From assembly GCF_023228165.1 (NCBI RefSeq), contig NZ_JALOBS010000005.1, forward strand, positions 97,325 through 161,324: a stretch of DNA of 64,000 nt, written 5' to 3'. Below, piece after piece: positions 43,736 through 51,475 of the stretch. The notes under the pieces are model-generated. The model saw only the letters and a list, made by a program, of their open reading frames with translations. It was not told where the DNA came from and ran no database searches. This stretch comes from Methylomonas sp. (lineage in GTDB: Bacteria; Pseudomonadota; Gammaproteobacteria; Methylococcales; Methylomonadaceae). The position numbers and the translations under genes are program-made. Every line of letters begins with the position of its first letter. The first letter of the stretch is position 1.

Positions 43736-45031
43736 ATGGCGGACCAACAAAAAACCTGCTTCGTGGTGATGGGCTTCGGCGTCAAAACCGATTATCACAC
43801 CAGCCGCGAGCTGGACCTGGATAAAAGCTATAAATACATCATCAAGACGGCGGTGGAAGACGCCGGTCTGAAATGCATCCGGGCCGATGAAATCCCGCAT
43901 GCCGGCACCATCGATGTGCCGATGTTCGAGCAATTGCTGAAGGCCGATGTGGTGTTGGCGGATTTATCCACCTCCAACTGCAATGCTATTTATGAACTGG
44001 GGGTTAGGCATGCGTTAAGGCCACGTACCACCATCATCATCGCCGAGGAACAATTCGCCAATCCGTTTGACGTTAACCATATCCTGATCCGCCGCTATCG
44101 GCATGACGGCAAGGTGTTGGATATTGAAGAAGTGGACCGGTTTCGAAAGCTACTCAAACAAGCCATTATCGACATCGTCAATGCCGAGCAAAACGATAGC
44201 CCGGTGTATACCTATTTAAGTAATCTTGAACCACCGGAAGAACGCATCGTCACCACTGGCAAAGCCGGCAATATCGTTTCGGCAATCGCACCGGAAACGG
44301 CCGCCGCACCGGAACCGACTACTCCGGCGGTGTCGGTATTGCTGCAACAAGTGACCGAAGCCAAGAAAAACAGCGATTTTTTACTCGCCAAAGCGCTGCT
44401 GACCACCTTGCACACGCTATCCCCCCGTCAATCGCAATGGGTGCAGCAACTGGCGCTGGTCACCTACAAAGCCAAATACCCCGACCCTTACAACGCCCTG
44501 CTTGAAGCTAAGCAGATTCTGCAACCCCTGCAACCGGAGTCTTCGAATAATGCCGAAACCTTGGGGATTTGGGGCGCCATCCATAAACGGTTGTTCGACA
44601 TCAGCCGCGATCCGGGCGATCTGGATACGGCCATCAGCGCTTACGAAAAAGGCTATCGCTTACAAAGCGATTACTACAACGGTATCAATTGGGCATTCCT
44701 GTTGAATGTGCGGGCATCCCTGACCCAGGATAGGGCGGAAGCCATTACCGATTTTATGCTGGCCCGCCGCACCCGCGCGGATGTGTTGAAAATCGCCGAT
44801 GCCAAATTCGCCGAGCTGAAAACCATCAAGGATGTGGAAGACGACGATAACCGTTACTGGGTGTTAGCCACCAAGGCCGAAGCCTGGGTGGGACTGGGTA
44901 ATGACGCCGAAGCCGAGGAATGCCTGCGGCAAGCCAAACCGTACTCCGAATATTGGATGTGCGAATCCACCCAACAGCAAATCGATGCGCTGAAGAAATT
45001 ATTGCAAAACTCGCCTCTGGATGGACTATAA
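43736..45031 (+). CDS. Nucleoside 2-deoxyribosyltransferase/TIR-like domain fused to TRAFs-binding helical domain
   Basis: The 431-residue product has an N-terminal Rossmann-like domain (about 1-145): CFVVMGFGVKTDYHTS, then DVPMFEQLLKADVVLADLSTSNCNAIYELGVRHAL. Its ADLS...N-x-x-YELG motif is the signature of the nucleoside deoxyribosyltransferase/TIR-like group, with Glu as the likely catalytic residue. A Pro/Thr-rich linker follows (about 180-200). The C-terminal half is a helical repeat of the TRAFs-binding (DUF4071) kind: LALVTYKAKYPDP, then ETLGIWGAIHKRLFD, then GINWAFLLNV. I start at the ATG at 43736 because GGGGGAG lies just upstream; a TTG at 43721 is an alternative. It probably senses or modifies nucleotides within the island. 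Confidence 0.75.
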   Translation: MADQQKTCFVVMGFGVKTDYHTSRELDLDKSYKYIIKTAVEDAGLKCIRADEIPHAGTIDVPMFEQLLKADVVLADLSTSNCNAIYELGVRHALRPRTTIIIAEEQFANPFDVNHILIRRYRHDGKVLDIEEVDRFRKLLKQAIIDIVNAEQNDSPVYTYLSNLEPPEERIVTTGKAGNIVSAIAPETAAAPEPTTPAVSVLLQQVTEAKKNSDFLLAKALLTTLHTLSPRQSQWVQQLALVTYKAKYPDPYNALLEAKQILQPLQPESSNNAETLGIWGAIHKRLFDISRDPGDLDTAISAYEKGYRLQSDYYNGINWAFLLNVRASLTQDRAEAITDFMLARRTRADVLKIADAKFAELKTIKDVEDDDNRYWVLATKAEAWVGLGNDAEAEECLRQAKPYSEYWMCESTQQQIDALKKLLQNSPLDGL

Positions 45032-45100
45032 CCATAACAACGCTTTACCGGGCCGAGCGATCAGCCAGGCCCCCATTCACACCTCAGCGGAGCACCTGCC

Positions 45101-47923
45101 ATGGCCAAACAAAACTATAAAAAATTAATCACTCAAGCCCAGGAACTCATCGACCAAACCCAAGCTAGCGGCACCCCTGCCGACGCCGCCGTGGATAAAT
45201 GCTTCCTGTTATCCAAGCAACTGTATCAGCAAGGCGAAGTGCGCGTTTCCCGGCAATTGTTAGTTAAAGCTCGGGAATTACTCAAGCAACAGGGCGAAGC
45301 CTGTTTGGCTAAAACACCTTTGGACGAAACAGAAACCCTGGGATTGACCAAACGTTTAAAAAATGTGGATGAACATGCGCTGGCGCGGCAATTGTTACAC
45401 AAACTGCTCGCGCAAGGTTGCAGCGACGAGCTGACGATCAAAGCCACCCAGCAATTAGCTTTAAATACCTATAAAGACAGCGAACTGCCGCCAGACGAAC
45501 GCCATAGCCAAGCTTTAACTATATTGGAAGGCATAGGCTTGCGCAGCCCGGATTGCAAGGACCCGGAAACCTTGGGCCAAGCCGGTGCGATTTATAAACG
45601 CAAATTCGACCGCTCCGGCCGCCTGGAAGACTTACAAGCCGCGCATTATTTTTACCAGCGCGGCTGGACGCTAAACCCGGAACAGGACATGGGTTACTGC
45701 GGCATCAATGCGGCGTTTATTCTGGACAAATTGGCGCACCGGGCCCATGTCAACGCGGCCCGCGAAAAAATTCCCGCTACCGAATGCGAATCCTTGAGCA
45801 AGCAAGCCAACGACTTGCGCAAGCAACTATTGGCCGAATTGCCGAATTACGCCACCGTGCAGGACCAAGACATCCTCAACCAATGGTGGTTTTTGGTGAG
45901 CATGGCGGAAGCCGCTTTCGGCCTGGAGCAATGGGATGCAGCCGGCAAATGGCTGGAACAGGCCAAAACCGCCGAACACTTCGAATGGGAACGCCAGACC
46001 ACCACCCGACAACTGGTGGCTATCGCCCGGATGCAAGGTTTTGTGCCGCCCGAGGACGGTCAATCCGCCAAGGATTGGGCGCCGCCCTGGCAGGTTTTGA
46101 GCCTTTTATTGGGGGCCGATGCGCCGGCCTGCTTTGAGTGTTTTCGCGGCAAGGTCGGCTTGGCGCTGTCCGGCGGCGGCTTCCGGGCTTCGCTGTATCA
46201 TCTGGGGGTACTGGCGCGTTTGGCGGAGGTGGATGCGCTACGCAGCGTGGAGGTATTGTCGACGGTATCCGGCGGCAGCATCGTCGGCGCGCATTATTAT
46301 TTGGCCTTGCGCAAACTGTTGATGGAAAAAACCGACGCCGAAATCAGCCGCGACGATTACATCCAGTTGGTGCGCGAGGTGATAGCGCAATTTTTTAACG
46401 GCGTCTCGGAAAACCTGCGGGTACGGGCGCTGGCCAGCCTGCCCGACAACTTTAAAATGCTGTTTCAATCCGGCTACGGCCGCAGCAATCGGATGGGGGA
46501 GCTGTACGAAACCTACTTCTACCAACAAGTTGAAGCGTATCAAGCTGCCGCCGACGGCGTGGCGAACATGCGGCCCATGCACGATTTACGCATCCATCCG
46601 CTCACCGCCGATCCGCTCGGCAATACCACCTTTACCGACCAAAGCTTCCACCCCCAACACGCCAACTGGCGGCGCCGGTCTAAAGTGCCGACCTTGTTAT
46701 TAAACACCACCTCGCTGAATTCCGGGCATAACTGGCACTTTACCGCCAGCTTTATGGGCGAGCCGCCGGGGCTGACAGGACAGGACATCGATATGAACCA
46801 GCGCTATCGACGCTTGTATTACTGGCAGGCGCCTACCGAAAAACTCAAACACTACCCGCTGGGTTACGCGGTGGCCGCTTCCGCCGGAGTGCCGGCCCTG
46901 TTCGATCCCTTGGAACTGAACGATTTGTACCCGGATCGCACCATTCGCCTGGTGGATGGCGGCGTGCACGACAATCAGGGCGTGGCGGGTTTACTGGATG
47001 AATGCTGTGATTTGATTTTATGCAGCGATGCCTCCGGACAAATGGACGATCAAGCCTCACCTAAAAAAAGCGCCTTAAGCGTGTTTTTTCGTTCCGATAG
47101 CATTTTGCAGGACCGGGTGCGGGAGGCCCAATATCAAGACCTGGAAGCCAAAGCTAAAAATAATGCCTTGCAGGGTTTGTTTTTCATCCATTTAAAACTG
47201 GATTTGCATGCCGACCCGCTGGATTGGATACAGTGCGATAACCCTACTCCGGAGCCGCAACGACCACATTGCACGGATTACGGCATAGACCGCAGCCAGC
47301 AACGCCGCCTGGCCCAAATCCGCACCGATCTGGATACCTTTACCGAAGTGGAAGCTTATGCGCTGATGGCCAGCGGTTATGCCATGACCAAGCATCAACT
47401 GTCCGAGCTAGACCGGCAACACCAAAGTCTGCAACTCAACGGCCATTGGGCCGATTTTGATATCCACGCACCGGAGCAAAACTGGCCTTTCAGCAGCATT
47501 GCTCCCATCCTGACGGCCGATCCGGAAGCCGGTGATCCTAAGGCAAAGGATTTGGCCAAGCAACTCAGCGCCTCCAGCCTGATGGCTGGCAAAGCCTTGG
47601 TGCTTATCCCAACCTTGAAATACGCCGGTATGGCCTGCGGATTATTGCTGTTGGCTCTATTAATCGATTGGATTAAACAAAACTGGCTGGATCACACCAC
47701 GATTACTTTGGGGGTCGCCAGCATCACCACGGCCCTTATCATTACTTTGGTCGGTGTGTTACTGCCTTTCGGTAAATATCTGCAACCTTTGGACACCGCT
47801 CGCAAATGGATAGGTTTGGCCGTGCTCGGCAGTGTAGGTTGGGCGTTGGCCAATCTGCATTTGAAGTTTTTCGACCAGTGGTTTAAAAAGCGCGGCAAAT
47901 TGCAGCGCTTGTTAAATTTGTAA
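45101..47923 (+). CDS. TRAFs-binding domain-patatin fusion with membrane tail
   Basis: This 940-residue protein has three parts. Residues 1-315 are a helical domain related to the preceding gene's C-terminus (QQLALNTYKDSELP, ETLGQAGAIYKRKFD, YCGINAAFILD). Residues about 350-830 are a patatin-like lipase with the glycine loop LALSGGGFRAS, elbow VSGGSIVG (Ser393) and catalytic VDGGVHDNQGV. Residues about 855-925 hold two to three membrane helices (YAGMACGLLLLALLI and others). The patatin resembles larger, membrane-associated members of the family. The shared helical domain suggests that the two neighbouring proteins dock on one partner. It is 69 bases from the preceding gene. Confidence 0.8.
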   Translation: MAKQNYKKLITQAQELIDQTQASGTPADAAVDKCFLLSKQLYQQGEVRVSRQLLVKARELLKQQGEACLAKTPLDETETLGLTKRLKNVDEHALARQLLHKLLAQGCSDELTIKATQQLALNTYKDSELPPDERHSQALTILEGIGLRSPDCKDPETLGQAGAIYKRKFDRSGRLEDLQAAHYFYQRGWTLNPEQDMGYCGINAAFILDKLAHRAHVNAAREKIPATECESLSKQANDLRKQLLAELPNYATVQDQDILNQWWFLVSMAEAAFGLEQWDAAGKWLEQAKTAEHFEWERQTTTRQLVAIARMQGFVPPEDGQSAKDWAPPWQVLSLLLGADAPACFECFRGKVGLALSGGGFRASLYHLGVLARLAEVDALRSVEVLSTVSGGSIVGAHYYLALRKLLMEKTDAEISRDDYIQLVREVIAQFFNGVSENLRVRALASLPDNFKMLFQSGYGRSNRMGELYETYFYQQVEAYQAAADGVANMRPMHDLRIHPLTADPLGNTTFTDQSFHPQHANWRRRSKVPTLLLNTTSLNSGHNWHFTASFMGEPPGLTGQDIDMNQRYRRLYYWQAPTEKLKHYPLGYAVAASAGVPALFDPLELNDLYPDRTIRLVDGGVHDNQGVAGLLDECCDLILCSDASGQMDDQASPKKSALSVFFRSDSILQDRVREAQYQDLEAKAKNNALQGLFFIHLKLDLHADPLDWIQCDNPTPEPQRPHCTDYGIDRSQQRRLAQIRTDLDTFTEVEAYALMASGYAMTKHQLSELDRQHQSLQLNGHWADFDIHAPEQNWPFSSIAPILTADPEAGDPKAKDLAKQLSASSLMAGKALVLIPTLKYAGMACGLLLLALLIDWIKQNWLDHTTITLGVASITTALIITLVGVLLPFGKYLQPLDTARKWIGLAVLGSVGWALANLHLKFFDQWFKKRGKLQRLLNL

Positions 47924-47999
47924 GCACTACATGAAGTCGTTGCGGCGCTGACGCCTTCCGCGCCGCAGCTTCTAACATGGACTAATCAATGGGGGCTGC

Positions 48000-49562
48000 A
48001 TGAATAACTTCGACGGTCAAATCCTGTTCGCCTTAATCGCGTCTTTAATTCTGGCCTGGGTCAGCAGCTGGTGGGTTGCCAAACGCTACGCCAGCCAAGT
48101 GTTGGCATGCACGCAAATGGGCAGCTCGCCTAGCGATGCATTAACCACGGATCTCCCGGAACCCGTCCAATTGCCGGCATCCGTTTCGGCCGTATCAGGC
48201 AACGTCCATCTTGTCAAACAAAACCGCGCCGCCAGACGCAACTTACGCCTTGCCCTGACCTTGAGTTGCCTGGTGTTAGCCGCCATTATTGCCGCTGTCG
48301 CCCAATCCGCTTATGTCACCGACGGCTTTAGTTGGCGGCGGCTAGTAACACTGACTCTGGTATTCGCCTGGCCGCTGGTAGCCACTATTGGCCTACTGGA
48401 ACGCTGGCCGCGCGGCAAGATATTTTTCATTTCGCTGCAATACGTCGCGCTATCCAGTGTGATCGTGATGCTCAATTCCGACGAGAACCAGCATTTTTTA
48501 CCGGTATTGCTGTGGCTTTTTTCCCAGCAACTGCCTTTGCTGCTGATCGTGTTTTTCATGACCGGGCCTAGATTGCGCAGCACAGGCCCTTATCTGATTT
48601 TGGTTTTTTTTAGTTTGACGGTTTCGTCCTTGCTGGGCTTGAGCGCCCTGGAACATAGCCTTGGGGATAATGCCGATAGCTGGATAATCGATTTAGCCCG
48701 GCTGACGAACGCGTACGTGGTGTTTGGCCTGTTCAGTATTGCGCCCTGGCTGCTGGCCTTTTTTCCAGTACGCTTTTTTGCCCGCCGCCTGGCCAATGCT
48801 TACCAAGGCAAAGCCTTTTCCGAACCGCTTTATCTGGCTGCCGGCTTATGGATCATCACGCTGCTGATCCAAGCCCTGACCTTAAGCCATTCCATCGATT
48901 GGCGGGCTTATCACTTATTATGGGCCTGCCTGCTGTTTCCCATCTTTATACTATTGATGCGACCGGCGTTAAGACCCCGCCATCAACCACCCACCCTGTT
49001 GCTGTTACGGGTGTTTCGCGGCGACAACAGCATCGAGGCTCTATTCGACCAGGTTATCGAACACTGGCGCTACTCCGGCAATACCTTGCTGATTGCCGGC
49101 AAGGATTTGGCTCTGCGCAATCTGGAACCGGATGAATTATTCGGTTTTTTAAGTGGTCGTCTGCAGGAGCGCTTTATTACGGATAGCGATCGTTTACAGC
49201 AGGTTTTAAACGCGCTGGACTTGAGCAGCGATCCGGACGGCCGCTATCGGGTCAACGAGTTTTTTTGCTTCGACAGTAGCTGGAAAATGGTGCTGGAAAC
49301 CCTGATCAATCAAGCCGATCGGGTCTTGATGGATTTGCGCGGCTATACCACCGACCGGCAGGGTTGTAGCCACGAATTGTCCGTGCTGGCCGATAAGCCG
49401 CATCTGAAAAAGCTGATCATCCTGTTCGATAAACTGACCGACAAGACTAGTGCGGAATGGCTGCTGGCGGACAGCCGCTTGAAAATCAGCTGGATTGATG
49501 GCGAAAAACGCCCGGCACACACAGCGGACGATTTATTAAAAGCGTTGCTCAGCGACGCCTGA
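48000..49562 (+). CDS. Polytopic membrane protein with cytosolic signalling-like C-terminal domain
   Basis: The 520-residue protein begins with a membrane helix (ILFALIASLILAWVSSWWV), a low-complexity loop, and then about seven further helices to residue 325. The C-terminal 190 residues are soluble: LLLLRVFRGDNSIEALFDQVIEHW, LLIAGKDLALRNLEP, RVLMDLRGYTTDRQGCSHEL, KLIILFDKLTD. This alternating strand-helix pattern has an LxRxF start and a DLRGY...C-x-HEL motif. It resembles TIR/SLOG-type domains found in conflict systems, though I cannot name the family. It is 76 bases after the patatin fusion and is the last gene of the island. Confidence 0.62.
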   Translation: MNNFDGQILFALIASLILAWVSSWWVAKRYASQVLACTQMGSSPSDALTTDLPEPVQLPASVSAVSGNVHLVKQNRAARRNLRLALTLSCLVLAAIIAAVAQSAYVTDGFSWRRLVTLTLVFAWPLVATIGLLERWPRGKIFFISLQYVALSSVIVMLNSDENQHFLPVLLWLFSQQLPLLLIVFFMTGPRLRSTGPYLILVFFSLTVSSLLGLSALEHSLGDNADSWIIDLARLTNAYVVFGLFSIAPWLLAFFPVRFFARRLANAYQGKAFSEPLYLAAGLWIITLLIQALTLSHSIDWRAYHLLWACLLFPIFILLMRPALRPRHQPPTLLLLRVFRGDNSIEALFDQVIEHWRYSGNTLLIAGKDLALRNLEPDELFGFLSGRLQERFITDSDRLQQVLNALDLSSDPDGRYRVNEFFCFDSSWKMVLETLINQADRVLMDLRGYTTDRQGCSHELSVLADKPHLKKLIILFDKLTDKTSAEWLLADSRLKISWIDGEKRPAHTADDLLKALLSDA

Positions 49563-49783
49563 AGCCATGCACAGGCCGGCACGGTCGCAGTAGGCAACTC
49601 TGAATCAGCAGATTTTATTCAAGGTTAGGCAGACTCGCCATGAATGGAATCAATAGCTTATGCTTGGCTTCTAACCCGTCGCGGGACTTAAGCGGAGTTT
49701 CCTTAACCAATAGCCAAACTATCGGTACAATAAGCGCACTTTATTCGATCATTTGCTTATAGCCTTTTTTCCTTTCGCTGCCT

Positions 49784-50344
49784 TTGTCCACTAACAGTTA
49801 TTTATTTGCCCGACTGCCGCTTTGGAAAACCCACATACGCGGCACGGACTCGCAACCGCCCGCGCCGCTGCGTCCCTGGCTGAATGAAACCGGTTCCTTG
49901 ACCAAGCGCCTGCGTAGCGTATACGGTCCTCATCTGGCCGTAAAGTTGCTGTTTCACTATTGGAAACCGGCCTTTGCCGAGGAATGTCAGACATTACGGG
50001 TCCCGCACCACCGTTATCATTTGATTCGGGAAGTGCTGTTACATGTGGACGATAAACCCTTGGTGCTGGCCCGCACCGTGCTGCCGGAACACACCATACG
50101 CATCGCGCATCGTAATTTGTCGCACCTGGGTACCCGGCCCTTGGGAGAAGTGATTTTTGCCTATCCGGACTTGGAATTGCGGCAACGTTATTTCAGTGCG
50201 GCACAGACCAATTGCTGGTCGCCGGCGGTGCGAAGCGGCTATAGCGTGGAGCAGGCCGTTTGGGGACGGCGCACGCTGTACGCGATTCACCACCAACCTT
50301 TACTGGTCAGCGAATTCTTCCTGCCGGCCATACTGGCTCGATAA
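49784..50344 (+). CDS. ubiC: Chorismate pyruvate-lyase
   Basis: UbiC removes pyruvate from chorismate to give 4-hydroxybenzoate, the first step of ubiquinone synthesis. The 186-residue product has the family order: RPWLNETGSLTKRL, then the basic YHLIREVLLH with active-site arginine, LARTVLPEHT, LGTRPLGEVIF, and WGRRTLYAIHHQPLLVSEFFLP with the conserved glutamate. The start appears to be TTG at 49784, since no ATG or GTG precedes the conserved RLPLWKT-type start. The 220 bases upstream contain no gene. It is 65 bases before an alcohol dehydrogenase gene. Confidence 0.88.
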   Translation: MSTNSYLFARLPLWKTHIRGTDSQPPAPLRPWLNETGSLTKRLRSVYGPHLAVKLLFHYWKPAFAEECQTLRVPHHRYHLIREVLLHVDDKPLVLARTVLPEHTIRIAHRNLSHLGTRPLGEVIFAYPDLELRQRYFSAAQTNCWSPAVRSGYSVEQAVWGRRTLYAIHHQPLLVSEFFLPAILAR

Positions 50345-50409
50345 CCAATGCGATGGCGCTGGACAAAGCGCCGGTCGGAAATACGCTAACCCGGACAAGG
50401 TGGATTGAA

Positions 50410-51435
50410 ATGAAAGCGATGGTATTGGAACGGCTTTGCGAGCTTGAAGACAATCAGCACCCTTTAACGCTAACGGAATTACCGAAACCGGTTCCCGCCG
50501 AACAGGAAGTTCTGTTAAAAGTCTCCGCCTGCGGGGTTTGCCATACCGAACTGGACGAAATCGAAGGCCGGACCCCGCCCCCGCACTTGCCTGTCATCCT
50601 GGGTCACCAGGTGGTCGGCAGAGTCGAAGCCGTCGGCAGCCGGACCCAGACTGTCCAGGTAGGGGACAGGGTTGGCGTGGCCTGGATTTTTTCGGCGTGC
50701 GGTGTTTGCAAATATTGTCTGGCCGGCCTAGAAAATCTCTGCGCGGATTTTGCCGCAACCGGGCGAGACGCCAATGGCGGTTACGCAGAATACATGACCG
50801 TTGCGGAAAACTTCGCGCATCCCCTGCCCGACAATTTTACGGATGAACAGGCCGCGCCCTTGCTTTGCGCCGGTGCCATCGGTTACCGTTCGCTACGTCT
50901 GACGGGATTGAAAAACGGCCAGCGGCTGGGTTTGACCGGCTTTGGTGCCTCGGCGCATCTGGTCTTGAAAATGGCCCGATACTGTTTTCCGGACAGTGAA
51001 ATATATGTGTTTGCCCGCAGCCCGGCAGAAAGGGCTTTTGCTTTGGAACTGGGCGCGGTATGGACGGGGCATACCAAACAAGCCGCACCGCATAAGCTAA
51101 CCGGCATCATCGATACCACGCCGGCCTGGGAACCGGTCGTGGAAGCCCTGGCCAATCTGGAAGCCGGCGGCCGGCTGGTAATCAACGCCATACGCAAGGA
51201 ACTTGATCGTAACAGCCTGTTAAAGCTGGATTATCCGCAACATCTGTGGCTGGAAAAAGAAATCAAAAGCGTCGCCAACATCACCCGGGCGGATGTCAGG
51301 GAGTTTTTGGCCTTGGCGGCTGAAATGCAGCTGCAACCAACGGTGCAGATCTTTACGCTGGAACAGGCAAACCAAGCTTTGCTGGAACTAAAAATGGCCA
51401 AAATACGCGGCGCCAAAGTGCTAAAAATTTCCTGA
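50410..51435 (+). CDS. Zinc-dependent alcohol dehydrogenase family protein
   Basis: The 341-residue product is a medium-chain zinc dehydrogenase. The catalytic site has SACGVCHTELDEIEG and GHQVVGRVEAVG (GHQ in place of the common GHE, seen in a subgroup of the family). The structural zinc loop is CGVCKYCLAGLENLC. The coenzyme domain has GLTGFGASAHLVLKMAR. I choose the ATG at 50410 because it gives the typical MKAMVLE start. A longer frame from 50260 would overlap ubiC. The substrate is unknown; in a methylotroph background it may act on formaldehyde-related or longer alcohols, which is speculation. Confidence 0.88.
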   Translation: MKAMVLERLCELEDNQHPLTLTELPKPVPAEQEVLLKVSACGVCHTELDEIEGRTPPPHLPVILGHQVVGRVEAVGSRTQTVQVGDRVGVAWIFSACGVCKYCLAGLENLCADFAATGRDANGGYAEYMTVAENFAHPLPDNFTDEQAAPLLCAGAIGYRSLRLTGLKNGQRLGLTGFGASAHLVLKMARYCFPDSEIYVFARSPAERAFALELGAVWTGHTKQAAPHKLTGIIDTTPAWEPVVEALANLEAGGRLVINAIRKELDRNSLLKLDYPQHLWLEKEIKSVANITRADVREFLALAAEMQLQPTVQIFTLEQANQALLELKMAKIRGAKVLKIS

Positions 51436-51475
51436 GGTTGCCCGGAGTCCGTCCTCGATACCCGCCAGATTTAGG

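Noticed and set aside
37093..49562. Standard CBASS or Pycsar system
   Set aside because: Patatin and TIR effectors are present, but no cyclic-nucleotide synthase, E1/E2/JAB ancillary gene or cyclase-like protein was found.
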